From: Pseudolactococcus reticulitermitis
Lineage (GTDB): Bacteria > Bacillota > Bacilli > Lactobacillales > Streptococcaceae
NCBI RefSeq assembly: GCF_002260845.1
Contig: NZ_BEDT01000002.1
Span: 248,001-312,000, forward strand
Reading direction: 5' to 3'
Length of the DNA stretch: 64,000 nucleotides
Positions 38,559 to 48,276 of this stretch are shown in pieces; the first letter of the stretch is position 1; every line of letters begins with the position of its first letter. A program made the translations under genes and the position numbers. The notes under the pieces are model-generated. The model was not told the origin of the DNA, did not search any database, and saw only the letters and a program-made list of their open reading frames with translations.

Positions 38559-39077
38559 ATGACAAATCACATTGTACTTTTTGAACCCCGTATCCACTTT
38601 AATACAGGCAATATCGCTCGCACCTGTGCGGCGACAAATACCCATCTCCATCTCATTCGCCCCTTTGGCTTTGAGATTACGGACAAGCACCTCAAACGCG
38701 CCGGACTTGACTACTGGGATAAGGTTGACATCACCTATCACGATGATTTATCGGCTTTTATGACTTATCTCAATGGTGATGAGGCTGCTAAATTACACCT
38801 GATTACAAAATTCGCTGAACATGATTACTCAGAAGATGGACTTTACACTGATGATGCCAATCATTATTTTCTTCTAGGGAGAGAAGATACCGGCCTACCT
38901 GAAACCTTCATGCGTGACCATCCAGAAAAAGCAGTGAGAATTCCCATGAATGATGAGCACGTCAGAAGTCTCAATCTTTCAAATGCGGCAGCCATCGTGA
39001 TTTATGAGTGTCTGAGACAGCAACATTACCAAGGCTTAGAACTCGTGCATACTTATGAGAAAGACAAATTAAAATGA
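38559..39077 (+). CDS. trmL: tRNA (cytidine(34)-2'-O)-methyltransferase, TrmL
   Basis: A 172-residue SPOUT-fold enzyme that 2'-O-methylates the wobble base of tRNA-Leu. The start is [20 protein letters not shown], typical of TrmL; the trefoil-knot SAM motifs include [12 protein letters not shown] near residue 105 and [20 protein letters not shown] near 128. I start at 38559; the longer upstream frame runs through the promoter. The stop overlaps the following histidine phosphatase gene (ATGA). A -10 box adjacent to the ATG suggests a leaderless mRNA. Confidence 0.93.
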   Translation: MTNHIVLFEPRIHFNTGNIARTCAATNTHLHLIRPFGFEITDKHLKRAGLDYWDKVDITYHDDLSAFMTYLNGDEAAKLHLITKFAEHDYSEDGLYTDDANHYFLLGREDTGLPETFMRDHPEKAVRIPMNDEHVRSLNLSNAAAIVIYECLRQQHYQGLELVHTYEKDKLK

Positions 39078-39691
39078 AGATTTATTTTGTACGCCATGGC
39101 AAAACCCAGTGGAATCAAGAGCGCAGACTACAAGGCATGACAGGCGATTCCCCTTTGTTGCCAGAGGCTCTGGTTGAAATTGCAGCGCTTGGCGACTATT
39201 TGACTGATATTAAGTTTGATGCCATCTTTTCAAGTCCTGCTAAACGCGCTATTGATACGGCAACGATTTTATCAGAGCATAATCATGCCCCACGTGATAT
39301 TGTCAGGAAAACCGAGTTATTTGAATGGAACCTCGGTGTTTTTGAAGGCATGTTGATTGAGGAAGCACACCAAAAAGATCCAGAGAACATGGCAGCCTTT
39401 CGGCATCACCCGGAACAATTTTGGGGCAATCCAATCGGCGCTGAGAATTTAGCAGATGTTTACCGTCGCTTTGTTCGCTTTATGGATTGGCTGAGCAAGC
39501 AAAATTATGAGCATGTCCTGGTCGTCAGCCACGGTGCGTTTTTGTCCAGCACGATTAAACTTTTAACAGGGACACCAATCGGCGAATTAAGACCGGGCGG
39601 TGTTGGCTTGGCTAATAATACGCTATCCATTGTCGAATATGATGGCGAAACTTATAGCCTTACCCATTGGAACGAAAAACATGGCAGATAA
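39074..39691 (+). CDS. Histidine phosphatase family protein
   Basis: A 205-residue phosphoglycerate-mutase-like phosphatase. The catalytic phospho-His is in [12 protein letters not shown] at residue 6, the second Arg in [12 protein letters not shown] near residue 58, the acid Glu in [12 protein letters not shown] and the second His in [10 protein letters not shown] near residue 152. Substrate is unknown; relatives act on small phosphoesters. It overlaps trmL by four bases and the recD2 start lies within its last codons, so three genes are translationally coupled. Confidence 0.9.
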   Translation: MKIYFVRHGKTQWNQERRLQGMTGDSPLLPEALVEIAALGDYLTDIKFDAIFSSPAKRAIDTATILSEHNHAPRDIVRKTELFEWNLGVFEGMLIEEAHQKDPENMAAFRHHPEQFWGNPIGAENLADVYRRFVRFMDWLSKQNYEHVLVVSHGAFLSSTIKLLTGTPIGELRPGGVGLANNTLSIVEYDGETYSLTHWNEKHGR

Positions 39692-42065
39692 ACTCTATTT
39701 TACAGGCACAATTGCAGCGATTTTTTTCAGCAATCCGTCCAATTTTTATAAGGTTATCTTACTAGAAGTGACGGATACCAATGCTGACTTTTCAGATGGC
39801 GAAATCGTGGTCAATGGCATTATCGGAGATGTCGTCGAGGGCGATAGCTATAAGTTTTATGGCGAATTAACCAACCACCCTAAATATGGCGAGCAGTTAA
39901 AAGTCACGACCTATGAGAAAAATGTGCCTACTTCTGGCGCAGGTCTTATAAAATATTTATCAAGTGATCATTTTCCGGGGATTGGCCAAAAAACAGCGGA
40001 AAAAATTGTCGCGATTTTTCCTGAGCATACGATTGACGGTATTTTAGATGCACCAGAACGCTTGTCGGGTGTTTTGACAGCTGAAAAATTAAAAGCCTTT
40101 GTTAAACGGCTATCTGAAAATCATGGCATGGAAAAAATTCTGTCTAAATTGGCCAAATATGAATTACCAAGCAAAATCAATTTCCAAATCTATGAGCTTT
40201 ACAAAGAAGACACGTTAGAAATCATCAAGGACAATCCTTACCAGCTTGTTTTTGATATCAAAGGCATTGGCTTTAAAAAAGCAGATAAGATAGCGGAAGA
40301 AGAAGGGATTTCAGCGACAAGTGATGCGCGGATTCAGGCTGGTTTGATTCATACCGTGCTGACTAATTCGCTTGAACTTGGCGATACTTATATCGAAGCA
40401 AAAGAGCTTTTAGAAAAAACGATTGACCTGCTAGAATCAGCACGAAATGTTGAGATCTTGTCGAATCAAGTGGTTGAAAATATTAATTTTCTTTTGTCAA
40501 ATGGTAAACTCCAAGCTAACGAGACCAAAATATTTGAGAATTCTCTTTACTTTGCAGAAGATGGTATTCATCAAAGGCTGAATAAATTAGCTAATCGGAT
40601 TGGGGAGACAGTTGCCGCTGATAAGTTTAATGCGATTATCCAAGAAGTAGAAGCAGTGCTTGACATTCAGTATGATGACCTGCAAAAAGAGGCGATTTAT
40701 AAAGCGCTGACCCAGCAATTTTTCATTTTGACTGGCGGACCGGGGACAGGGAAAACAACGGTCATCAAAGGGATTATTCGAGCTTATGCTGCGCTGCACA
40801 AAGTTGATTTGAATCCAGACAATTACACAGACGATGTCTTTCCGATTGTTCAGGTTGCGCCAACTGGTCGGGCAGCACGTCGGATGAATGAGCTGACAGG
40901 TTTGCCCGCCGCAACCATTCATCGCCAGTTGGGGCTGAATTCAGATGATTTAGAAGATGATTTTGGCAATGATTTATCTGGTAGTCTGTTAATCGTTGAT
41001 GAATTTTCAATGGTCGACACTTGGCTGGCTAATAAATTATTGGCTGCCATTCCGCCTGCGATGACGGTGATTTTAGTTGGCGATGCGGATCAATTACCCT
41101 CTGTTGGACCGGGGCAAGTCTTTGCAGATTTATTGAAAATTCCAGATTTTGCCTCTGTCAAACTGAATAAAATTTTTAGGCAGGGCGAAGGCTCCACGAT
41201 TACCAATCTGGCACACGACATCAAGGACGGCCAGCTCCCCCCTGATTTCATGGCTAAAAAGCCTGACCGTTCTTATATCGAAAGTAACGCGGCTAATGTG
41301 CCACACTACATTGGGCAAATTGCTAGTGCCTGGCTGAAACGGGGCAATGATCCCTTTGATTTACAGGTGCTGATCCCCATGTATAAGGGTGTTGCGGGGA
41401 TTAATCATGTCAATCAAATCCTGCAAAATCTCTTTAATCCGCTAGAAGACCGGCTGGAATTTGCCTTTCAGGACACGGTTTTTCGGCAAGGCGATAAGGT
41501 GCTACATCTGGTCAATGAAGCCGCGCTAGACGTCTTTAATGGCGATATTGGCGAGATTACCGATATCGTGCCTGGCAAGTACACGGAGTCCAAGCAGGAC
41601 GAAATTGTCATGAGTTTTGACGGCAATGAGGTCGTCTATCCGCGCGGCGAGTGGTACAAAATCACGCTGGCTTATGCCATGTCCATCCACAAGTCGCAAG
41701 GCAGCGAATTTCCGAGTGTCATCGTGCCCATGGTGTCGAGTTATAGCCGCATGCTGGAGCGCAACCTACTTTACACTGCCATTACGCGCGCCAAGCAATC
41801 CCTGATTTTGCTGGGCGAAAGCAAGAGTTTCCAGACAGCCGTTGCCCGCCAAGGCGCTAATCGCAAGACCTATCTGGTTGAACGCTTCGGGGTGATTGAA
41901 AATGAGGGGCAGGCTAGTGAAACTGTTGAAAATTTAGAAGTCAAAGAAGATGTAGGCTCAGAAAGCGTCACGGCGCCTGAAACTTATATGTTGACAGAAG
42001 ATAATGTTATGACCATTGACCCGATGATTGGCTTGGTAGCAGACGATTTTGCTGTGTTTAAATGA
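39681..42065 (+). CDS. recD2: ATP-dependent DNA helicase RecD2
   Basis: A 794-residue 5'-3' superfamily 1B helicase without RecBC partners, involved in replication-fork and repair work. The N-terminal half holds an OB-like region (residues 1-80) and helix-hairpin-helix repeats, including FPGIGQKTAEKI near 102 and IKGIGFKKADKIAEE near 193. The helicase core has LTGGPGTGKTTVIKG near 349, LIVDEFSMVDTWL near 437, VGDADQLPSVGPGQVF and, near the C-terminus, MSIHKSQGSEFPSVIVP and LYTAITRAKQSL. I start at 39681 in the end of the phosphatase gene, with GGAACG upstream. A poorly conserved acidic tail ends the protein. Confidence 0.92.
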   Translation: MADKLYFTGTIAAIFFSNPSNFYKVILLEVTDTNADFSDGEIVVNGIIGDVVEGDSYKFYGELTNHPKYGEQLKVTTYEKNVPTSGAGLIKYLSSDHFPGIGQKTAEKIVAIFPEHTIDGILDAPERLSGVLTAEKLKAFVKRLSENHGMEKILSKLAKYELPSKINFQIYELYKEDTLEIIKDNPYQLVFDIKGIGFKKADKIAEEEGISATSDARIQAGLIHTVLTNSLELGDTYIEAKELLEKTIDLLESARNVEILSNQVVENINFLLSNGKLQANETKIFENSLYFAEDGIHQRLNKLANRIGETVAADKFNAIIQEVEAVLDIQYDDLQKEAIYKALTQQFFILTGGPGTGKTTVIKGIIRAYAALHKVDLNPDNYTDDVFPIVQVAPTGRAARRMNELTGLPAATIHRQLGLNSDDLEDDFGNDLSGSLLIVDEFSMVDTWLANKLLAAIPPAMTVILVGDADQLPSVGPGQVFADLLKIPDFASVKLNKIFRQGEGSTITNLAHDIKDGQLPPDFMAKKPDRSYIESNAANVPHYIGQIASAWLKRGNDPFDLQVLIPMYKGVAGINHVNQILQNLFNPLEDRLEFAFQDTVFRQGDKVLHLVNEAALDVFNGDIGEITDIVPGKYTESKQDEIVMSFDGNEVVYPRGEWYKITLAYAMSIHKSQGSEFPSVIVPMVSSYSRMLERNLLYTAITRAKQSLILLGESKSFQTAVARQGANRKTYLVERFGVIENEGQASETVENLEVKEDVGSESVTAPETYMLTEDNVMTIDPMIGLVADDFAVFK

Positions 42066-42073
42066 GAATAGGA

Positions 42074-42112
42074 AAAACTCCAGATGCTACTGATGGCAGC
42101 ATCTGGAGTTTT
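42074..42112. terminator. Terminator after recD2
   Basis: AAAACTCCAGATGCT pairs perfectly with AGCATCTGGAGTTTT over 15 bases and can act on both strands between convergent genes. Confidence 0.9.
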
Positions 42113-42194
42113 CTATTTATCTTTTGTTTTCTATCAGCATCAAAAAATGCGACATGTATTTGTGAATTATTTGCTTGATAGATGATTGTGATTT

Positions 42195-42680
42195 TCATCC
42201 CAAACGTTCCCTTAATTTCTCCACAAACAAATAAGTCGCAGGGCAAATCAAGGTATTTTTAAGCGTTAGATGATTAATCTGGAGAAATTTCTTGCGATCT
42301 GTATGCGGGAATTCTCGACAGGCTTTAGGTCTGACATCGTAGACATCACAGAGGTTATCAGAGCCTAAAAAGGGGCAGGGCATGCACTGAAAAATCTTAT
42401 CGCCATCTTCGTCAATTTGAAGGTACTCAGATTCAAAATTGGCTAATTTCATACGCAAGCGCTTGGCAACGCGTTCTATATCGTTTTCAGTAAAGAGTGG
42501 ACCAAGTGATTTGCAGCAGTTGGCACATTCGGTGCAGTCAATTTCTGTAAAAACTTCATCGTGAAGTTCTTTGGTCAATTTATCTAGATTTTTAGGAGCT
42601 TTCTTCTTAAGCGCCGTCAAAAATTGTCGGTGGACTTTTTGCTTTTGAAGCGCCAAATCTCTGTAGTGTTCAATATCCAT
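42195..42680 (-). CDS. YkgJ family cysteine cluster protein
   Basis: A 161-residue protein of the YkgJ/UPF0153 zinc- or iron-binding family. The cysteine pattern is visible as CTECANCCKSLGP near residue 55, FQCMPCPFLG near 107, NLCDVYDVRPKACREFPH and the final CPATYLF. Members probably bind a metal or iron-sulfur cluster; the reaction is unknown. On the minus strand a TATGGTAGAAT extended -10 ends seven bases before the ATG, with no ribosome site, so a leaderless mRNA is likely. It lies downstream of rpsT but behind a terminator. Confidence 0.87.
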   Translation of the reverse strand: MDIEHYRDLALQKQKVHRQFLTALKKKAPKNLDKLTKELHDEVFTEIDCTECANCCKSLGPLFTENDIERVAKRLRMKLANFESEYLQIDEDGDKIFQCMPCPFLGSDNLCDVYDVRPKACREFPHTDRKKFLQINHLTLKNTLICPATYLFVEKLRERLG

Positions 42681-42687
42681 AAGCTAT

Positions 42688-42693
42688 ATTCTA
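42688..42693 (-). promoter_or_regulatory. Extended -10 of the Cys-cluster gene, leaderless arrangement
   Basis: On the minus strand TATGG precedes TAGAAT, and seven bases (ATAGCTT) separate it from the ATG. The predicted transcription start falls at the start codon. Confidence 0.62.
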
Positions 42694-42706
42694 CCATAAA
42701 ACCGTA

Positions 42707-42734
42707 CAAAAAAAGATACCCCCGAAAGAGTATC
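42707..42734 (-). terminator. Terminator of rpsT
   Basis: On the minus strand GATACTC pairs with GGGTATC (one wobble), followed by seven T residues. Confidence 0.75.
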
Positions 42735-42769
42735 CGTTTCATTCTTAATCCAAAATTGGGCAATAAAGC

Positions 42770-43024
42770 TTATTTCACCAATTTTTTAGCCAAACGTGAT
42801 TTATCACGGTTAGCTTTATTTTTATGGATTAAACCTTTGGAATGAGCTTTGTCGATTGCAGCAGATGCAGCGACATACAATGCTTGCACATCATCAGAGC
42901 CAGCAGCTACAGCAGCTTCAAATTTTTTGATTGAAGTGCGCAAAGCAGCTTTTTGAGCAGAATTACGTTCGTTTTGAACGAGGTTCAACTCAGCACGTTT
43001 GATAGCAGATTTAATGTTAGCCAT
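42770..43024 (-). CDS. rpsT: 30S ribosomal protein S20
   Basis: An 84-residue basic protein that binds 16S rRNA early in small-subunit assembly. It has the family start [13 protein letters not shown], the helical [20 protein letters not shown] and the C-terminal [21 protein letters not shown] start at 43024, with AAGGAGA upstream on the minus strand; the longer frame is an artefact of an open leader. A TGGTATAAT promoter lies at 43111-43116. It is monocistronic with its own terminator. Confidence 0.97.
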   Translation of the reverse strand: MANIKSAIKRAELNLVQNERNSAQKAALRTSIKKFEAAVAAGSDDVQALYVAASAAIDKAHSKGLIHKNKANRDKSRLAKKLVK

Positions 43025-43083
43025 GTTTGTTCTCCTTGTTATGATATAAAATCGACAAATCAATTTTATTCAGAATTTTAATC

Positions 43084-43116
43084 ATACTGTGTAAAACACA
43101 ATACCAAACTATTATA
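43084..43116 (-). promoter_or_regulatory. rpsT promoter and leader hairpin
   Basis: On the minus strand TGGTATAAT (extended -10, box at 43111-43116) drives a leader of about 80 bases. Its first part can fold: TATTGTGT pairs with ACACAGTA (one mismatch). Ribosomal proteins often control their own leader, so this hairpin may be an S20 target; that is inference. Confidence 0.4.
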
Positions 43117-43153
43117 CCACGAACAAGCCCACAAAGCAAATTTATTTTTATTA

Positions 43154-43162
43154 TGCTATAAT
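43154..43162 (+). promoter_or_regulatory. Extended -10 promoter of the FUSC-type gene
   Basis: TGCTATAAT is a consensus extended -10. It gives a leader of about 60 bases before the ATG at 43229 and lies back to back with the rpsT promoter. Confidence 0.6.
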
Positions 43163-43228
43163 TGGTATAGATTAATCCAGAAAATCAGGTAGGCTGGCAG
43201 TCATCTCCTGACCAGTGAAAGGAATAAC

Positions 43229-43807
43229 ATGTCATTTCAGTTTGGGCGGTTTCGTCTAGGTCTTCGAACAATTAAAACCGCTGTTGCGATTTTAATCATC
43301 TTAGTTTTTACACACCTCTTTCATCGGGGGCAGTCTGCTGCGATGATTGCGGGCATATCAGCGATTATTGCAGTCAGAGATTCTTATACGGCAACGGTTC
43401 ATGCCTCCAAGGCGAGATTTATCGGGTCGGCTCTTGGTGGCTTACTTGCGATTGTCTACGACTTTTTCTATCTACTAAGTCATCAAAACTTTTCGGTTCA
43501 AATTATTCTCATTCCTTTAATGGTGCTGATCAACATTGTTATCATGGATGGTTTTAAACTTCATCCGGGTCTGGTTGGCGCGAATGCGACTTTTCTGATT
43601 ATTGCCTTGACCATTCCTGAAAATGCCTATGTGAGCTATGCGCTGAATCGGGTTTTTGACACATTTTTTGGTGTGGCGGTGGCGACGCTTGTCAATAGTG
43701 CTTTTATTCACGATGCCCCCAAGTTGAAAATCAAAAAAGTGATTCGGGATAGATTAAAAAGACGGCAGACAGCAAATAAGACGACGAAAAAGGAGCAGAC
43801 CAAGTGA
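43229..43807 (+). CDS. FUSC/aromatic acid exporter-like membrane protein
   Basis: A 192-residue integral membrane protein of the ArAE_1/FUSC type. Helices are seen at about 15-35, 38-58, 70-90, 95-115, 120-138 and 143-160, with the conserved FHRGQSAAMIAGISAIIAV near residue 31 and a basic C-terminus (IRDRLKRRQTANKTTKKE). Only the membrane half of the family is present. Relatives are proposed to export aromatic acids, but function is unproven. An AAAGGAA ribosome site precedes it; its stop overlaps the GTG of the GntR gene. Confidence 0.85.
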   Translation: MSFQFGRFRLGLRTIKTAVAILIILVFTHLFHRGQSAAMIAGISAIIAVRDSYTATVHASKARFIGSALGGLLAIVYDFFYLLSHQNFSVQIILIPLMVLINIVIMDGFKLHPGLVGANATFLIIALTIPENAYVSYALNRVFDTFFGVAVATLVNSAFIHDAPKLKIKKVIRDRLKRRQTANKTTKKEQTK

Positions 43808-44505
43808 CAGCGATTTATATCCGAATACATGATGAAATTAAGCATCAAATCGAGACGGGCGTTTTTGAAGTCGGGCAACGGTTGCCGAGTGAACGCGTGA
43901 TGGCGGAGCAATTTGGGGTATCACGGATGACCTTGCGCCAAGCTGTGACGAGCTTAGTCGAAGAAGGCATTTTAACACGCTACGTTGGGTCTGGGACTTA
44001 TGTCGCCAGCGATCGTGTGCGTGAGAAAATGCGTGGGACGACCAGTTTCACGGAGATTATTCAAAATTTAGGCAAGACACCGAGTTCAAAGGTTTTGAGT
44101 TATCAAAAAACCAAGGCAAATGAAGTCGAGTGTGACAAGTTGCAACTTAAAAAAGGGTCTCAGATTATTCGGATGGAACGCATTCGTTATGCTGATGAAC
44201 TGCCGATTTGCTATGAAGTGGCGAGTATTCCCTATCGTTTGATTGAAGATTTTGCTAAAAATGATATTGCCAATCATTTTTATGATACTTTGGCGCATGC
44301 TGGTAAGAAAATCGGGCGCAGTGAGCAGATTATTTCAGCTAAGATTGTCAAGAAAGAAATTGCCAATTTCCTATCGATTAAACCCAATTCAGCGATTTTA
44401 GCTTTGACACAGGTTTCTTATTTTGCCAACAGCGATGAAACGCCTTTTGAGTACGTTTTATCCCAATATGTCGGCGAACGCTTTGAATTTTACTTAGAAA
44501 GATAA
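43804..44505 (+). CDS. GntR family regulator with UTRA domain
   Basis: A 233-residue regulator of the HutC subfamily. The winged helix is clear (VGQRLPSERVMAEQFGVS, then RMTLRQAVTSLVEEGIL, about residues 23-58). A UTRA ligand-binding domain follows (about 85-225) with RIRYADELPICYEVAS and the end PFEYVLSQYVGERFEFYL. The GTG start overlaps the FUSC gene stop. Such proteins usually respond to sugars or sugar phosphates. Its targets are not visible; autoregulation of the operon is possible. Confidence 0.9.
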   Translation: MTAIYIRIHDEIKHQIETGVFEVGQRLPSERVMAEQFGVSRMTLRQAVTSLVEEGILTRYVGSGTYVASDRVREKMRGTTSFTEIIQNLGKTPSSKVLSYQKTKANEVECDKLQLKKGSQIIRMERIRYADELPICYEVASIPYRLIEDFAKNDIANHFYDTLAHAGKKIGRSEQIISAKIVKKEIANFLSIKPNSAILALTQVSYFANSDETPFEYVLSQYVGERFEFYLER

Positions 44506-44511
44506 AAAATA

Positions 44512-45756
44512 ATGACGCATTCTGAAAAAGTAGTTGACTTGCTCCACGCAGGTCAATTTGATGAAATGGCGACGGAGCTAGCAAAAGCGATTGAGAGTGA
44601 TGGACTTGACTTGCTAACGGACTTGGCTGAATACTTGTCGATGATGGGGTTTATCGACGAAAGCCGTCAGGTTTATGAAAAAATTGCAGCGATAGATGTT
44701 GATAATACAGACATCTTGCTCAACCTCGCTGAGATGAAATTTGATGACGGTGATTTGGATGGCGCGCTCGAATTGCTTTACAAGATAGAGGCAACAGATG
44801 ATAACTATGTGGCAGCGCTGGTCATGATTGCCGATCTCTATCAGGCGGATGGCGTTTGGGAAGCGGCGCTTGAAAAATTGCTAGAGGCGGCTAGTTTAAC
44901 AGACTCACCCCTGGTAACCTTTGCCATTGCTGAACTCTACTATAATCAAGGCAAATGGCGGGAGGCGATTGCGCATTTCGCCAAACTCAGTCAACGTCAG
45001 ATTTTAGACCTCACCAAAATATCAACTTACCAGCGGATTGGGACAGCTTATGCCTCTTTAGGGGAGTTTGAAAACGCCACAAAATTTCTAGAAAAATCAC
45101 TCGAAATTGATCATGATGATAACGTTTTATTTGAACTGGCACAAATCAATTTCGCGACTGGTGAAGTCACACGTGCCATTGACTACTTCAAACAATTAGA
45201 TGCCTTGGCACCTGACTTTGACGGCTATGCTTATCCGTATGCCCAAGCCTTGATTGAAGAGAATGACTTTGCGGCGGCTTTTGCGGTCGCCAAAGATGGC
45301 TTGAATAAAAATCCAACTGATGTGCCGTTGATTCACTTGACTAGCCGGATTGCCTATGCCTTACATGATTTGGAAGCGTCAGAAAAATATTTGAGCCAAG
45401 CCCTTGATTTGCCTGATTTACATGATGAGACAGTCTTTCTTTTGAGCAATCTCTACATGGCACAAGAAGATTTTGAAGCGGTGCTTGGTCTGGAACCGCT
45501 GCTTGACGAAGAACATGTCTTGGCACAATGGAATATCGCCAAGGCTTATCGTGAACTTGACCAAGATGAGCAATCACTGGTGATTTATGACGAGATGAGT
45601 CAGAGTGTTTTAGCTGATAATCCTGAATTTTTATTGGATTATGCCCACATGTTAATCCGAAATGGTCGGACAGATGATGCCAAGATAAGTCTCGGCAAAT
45701 ATTTATCACTTGTCCCAGATGATGACAATTCACAAGCGCTATTTAGCGAGCTTTGA
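44512..45756 (+). CDS. Tetratricopeptide repeat protein
   Basis: A 414-residue cytosolic protein made almost entirely of TPR helices, with repeats such as DLAEYLSMMGFIDESRQVYE, LLNLAEMKFDDGDLDGAL and TYQRIGTAYASLGEFENATK. Similar long TPR proteins occur throughout lactococci and streptococci and have no assigned role; they are usually considered scaffolds. The gene starts six bases after the GntR gene, within the same operon. The ribosome site (AGAAAGATAA) is weak, suggesting coupling. A terminator follows directly. Confidence 0.88.
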   Translation: MTHSEKVVDLLHAGQFDEMATELAKAIESDGLDLLTDLAEYLSMMGFIDESRQVYEKIAAIDVDNTDILLNLAEMKFDDGDLDGALELLYKIEATDDNYVAALVMIADLYQADGVWEAALEKLLEAASLTDSPLVTFAIAELYYNQGKWREAIAHFAKLSQRQILDLTKISTYQRIGTAYASLGEFENATKFLEKSLEIDHDDNVLFELAQINFATGEVTRAIDYFKQLDALAPDFDGYAYPYAQALIEENDFAAAFAVAKDGLNKNPTDVPLIHLTSRIAYALHDLEASEKYLSQALDLPDLHDETVFLLSNLYMAQEDFEAVLGLEPLLDEEHVLAQWNIAKAYRELDQDEQSLVIYDEMSQSVLADNPEFLLDYAHMLIRNGRTDDAKISLGKYLSLVPDDDNSQALFSEL

Positions 45757-45760
45757 TGAT

Positions 45761-45780
45761 GGCGTTTTAACGCCTTTTTT
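45761..45780 (+). terminator. Terminator after the TPR gene
   Basis: GGCGTT and AACGCC form a short GC-containing stem with a two-base loop, followed by six T residues. Confidence 0.75.
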
Positions 45781-45831
45781 GCTACAATATCCAATGTGAA
45801 GTTAAACTTTCAAGAAGGACTATAAATTAAA

Positions 45832-47490
45832 ATGACAGAAGAAAAATTTGGTGCAGATTTAATTGTCGATTCACTGATTAATCACGACGTAAAATACATT
45901 TTTGGGATTCCAGGCGCTAAAATCGACAGGGTCTTTGATACCTTAGCAGATAAAGGACCAGAGCTGATTGTCGCACGACATGAGCAAAATGCAGCCTTTA
46001 TGGCGCAGGCTGTTGGGCGAATTACAGGTGAACCGGGTGTTGTGATTGCAACTTCTGGTCCTGGTGCATCAAACTTGGCAACGGGTCTGGTGACGGCAAC
46101 AGCAGAAGGAGATGCAGTCCTTGCGCTTGGCGGTCAAGTGAAACGTGGCGACCTCCTGAAACGCACCCACCAATCTATGAATAATGCAGCGCTCTTTGAA
46201 CCGATTACCAAATATTCGGCAGAAGTCCAAGATCCAGACACCCTGTCAGAAATTGTCGCCAATGCCTACCGCCTATCAAAAGCTGGCAAACCAGGCGCAA
46301 GTTTTATCTCCATTCCCCAAGATGTTGTTGACAGCAAGGTCAATGTCAAGGCGATTAAGCCTTTGCACGAGCCGAAACTTGGGAATGCGTCAATTGATGA
46401 TATTAATTATCTGGCGCAGGCGATTAAAAATGCGGTACTCCCTGTTTTTCTTTTAGGCAGTGGGACGTCGTCTGCTGGTGTGACCCATGCCATTCGTGAA
46501 CTGTTGCAATCTGTCAATATTCCAGTCGTTGAAACCTTCCAAGGTGCGGGTGTGATTTCGCGTGATTTGATCCATAATTTCTTCGGTCGTGTCGGACTTT
46601 TCCGCAATCAACCGGGTGATATGCTCCTTAAAAAATCTGATTTGATTATCGCCATTGGCTACGACCCGATTGAATATGAGGCGCGTAACTGGAATGCTGA
46701 AATTGATAGTCGTGTGATTGTCATTGACAAAGCCATGGCTGAGATTGATACCTACTATCAACCTGAGCGTGAGTTGATTGGCGACATTGCGCAAACTTTG
46801 GAAAATCTCATTCCTGCCATTCGGGGTTATAAGATTCCAGAAGGTAGTGTCGAATATTTGGATGGCTTGCATGAGTTGCTGTCTAAAAATGAGTTTGACC
46901 GTAATGCAGACCCTAATCTTGTGCATCCACTTGATTTCATTGATGTGCTACAAGACACTGTTAAAGATGACGAAACGGTCACGGTCGATGTTGGCAGTCA
47001 CTATATCTGGATGGCACGAAACTTCAAATCCTATGAGCCGCGTCATCTCCTCTTTTCAAATGGGATGCAGACGCTCGGTGTCGCACTCCCATGGGGCATC
47101 GCCGCAGCGCTTTTACGCCCGGGCAAGAAAGTTTACTCGATTTCAGGCGATGGCGGCTTCCTCTTTTCAGCGCAAGAGCTTGAAACGGCGGTTCGCTTGA
47201 AGTTACCGCTGATTCATATCATCTGGAACGACGGGCATTATAACATGGTTGAATTCCAAGAAGTCATGAAATACGGTCGGGCATCGGGTGTGGCCTTTGG
47301 CCCAGTTGATTTTGTCAAATATGCGGAAGCTTTTGGGGCAAAAGGATTGCGCGTGACCAACAAAGAAGATTTGGCAAAAGTCTTATCAGAAATCGAAACT
47401 ACAACAGGTCCGGTCGTGATTGATGTCCCGATTGATTATAAAGATAATGTCAAATTAGGTGAAACGATACTGCCTGATGAATTTTATTGA
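45832..47490 (+). CDS. alsS: Acetolactate synthase, catabolic type
   Basis: A 552-residue thiamine diphosphate enzyme condensing two pyruvates to alpha-acetolactate. The active-site Glu lies in [12 protein letters not shown] near residue 50; [24 protein letters not shown] and the TPP motif [20 protein letters not shown] are present, ending [10 protein letters not shown]. No regulatory subunit gene is adjacent and the aldB gene follows, so it is the catabolic, FAD-independent AlsS rather than the biosynthetic IlvB. It consumes excess pyruvate and feeds acetoin and diacetyl formation. AAGGA lies a little far from the ATG. Confidence 0.95.
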   Translation: MTEEKFGADLIVDSLINHDVKYIFGIPGAKIDRVFDTLADKGPELIVARHEQNAAFMAQAVGRITGEPGVVIATSGPGASNLATGLVTATAEGDAVLALGGQVKRGDLLKRTHQSMNNAALFEPITKYSAEVQDPDTLSEIVANAYRLSKAGKPGASFISIPQDVVDSKVNVKAIKPLHEPKLGNASIDDINYLAQAIKNAVLPVFLLGSGTSSAGVTHAIRELLQSVNIPVVETFQGAGVISRDLIHNFFGRVGLFRNQPGDMLLKKSDLIIAIGYDPIEYEARNWNAEIDSRVIVIDKAMAEIDTYYQPERELIGDIAQTLENLIPAIRGYKIPEGSVEYLDGLHELLSKNEFDRNADPNLVHPLDFIDVLQDTVKDDETVTVDVGSHYIWMARNFKSYEPRHLLFSNGMQTLGVALPWGIAAALLRPGKKVYSISGDGGFLFSAQELETAVRLKLPLIHIIWNDGHYNMVEFQEVMKYGRASGVAFGPVDFVKYAEAFGAKGLRVTNKEDLAKVLSEIETTTGPVVIDVPIDYKDNVKLGETILPDEFY

Positions 47491-47513
47491 AAAAAATGGT
47501 AAAATAAGCTATT

Positions 47514-47541
47514 AAAACTTGTGAGATTTTCACAAGTTTTT
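47514..47541 (+). terminator. Hairpin terminator between alsS and aldB
   Basis: AAAACTTGTGA pairs perfectly with TCACAAGTTTT around a five-base loop, with T-run. It lies 24 bases before the aldB start region and may set the ratio of the two messages. Confidence 0.8.
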
Positions 47542-47565
47542 CATGAATAAAGGAAAACAAGAAAT

Positions 47566-48276
47566 ATGTCTGAACCGATAAAACTTTTTCAATATAATAC
47601 CTTGTCTGCGCTGATGAGCGGGCTTTTTGAGGGGAGCTTGACCATTGGCGAATTGCTAGAGCAAGGTGACTTAGGCATTGGCACGCTAGATGAGATTGAT
47701 GGCGAGCTGATTGTCCTTGATGGTAAAGCCTACCAAGCGCGTGGCGACAAAACCATCACAGAAGTGAGCCCTGAGGTCAAAGTACCATACGCGGCTGTGG
47801 TTTTCCACCATGCAGAAGTGATTTTTAAACAACGTTTTGAAGTGACAAATGACGAGCTGCAAACGCGTATCGAAACTTACTACGACGGCGCTAATCTCTT
47901 TCGCTCAATCAAAATTCATGGGACTTTTTCAAAAATGCACGTTCGCATGATTCCCAAAGCCAAGGAAGGGGCGCGCTTTGCTGATGTGGCGACGAGACAA
48001 TCTGAATATACTGTCGACAATGTGACAGGCACTATCGTCGGTATTTGGACGCCTGAGATGTTCCATGGTGTCAGTGTGGCGGGTTATCATCTGCATTTTA
48101 TCACGGACGACCATACCTTTGGCGGTCATGTCATGGACTATGTCATGTCAGAAGGTATCGTCGAAGTCGGTGCTGTGGATCAATTAGATCAACGCTTTCC
48201 AGTGCAAGACCGCAAATACTTGTTTGCCAAGTTGAACCTAGATGAATTGAAAGAGGACATCGAAAAAAGTGAGTAA
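47566..48276 (+). CDS. aldB: Alpha-acetolactate decarboxylase
   Basis: A 236-residue cytosolic metalloenzyme converting acetolactate to acetoin. Zinc ligands are visible in the HLHF pattern of VAGYHLHFITDDHTFGGHV near residue 166; other family motifs are FQYNTLSALMSGLFEGS at the N-terminus and GTIVGIWTPEMFHGV. Length is normal. A ribosome site (AAAGGAAAA) precedes the ATG. It overlaps the folC start by eight bases. Besides acetoin formation the enzyme diverts acetolactate from branched-chain amino acid synthesis in lactococci. Confidence 0.95.
   Translation: MSEPIKLFQYNTLSALMSGLFEGSLTIGELLEQGDLGIGTLDEIDGELIVLDGKAYQARGDKTITEVSPEVKVPYAAVVFHHAEVIFKQRFEVTNDELQTRIETYYDGANLFRSIKIHGTFSKMHVRMIPKAKEGARFADVATRQSEYTVDNVTGTIVGIWTPEMFHGVSVAGYHLHFITDDHTFGGHVMDYVMSEGIVEVGAVDQLDQRFPVQDRKYLFAKLNLDELKEDIEKSE

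Noticed and set aside
46453-46926. 157-residue minus-strand frame inside alsS
   Set aside because: Antisense shadow; alsS is intact and well conserved here.
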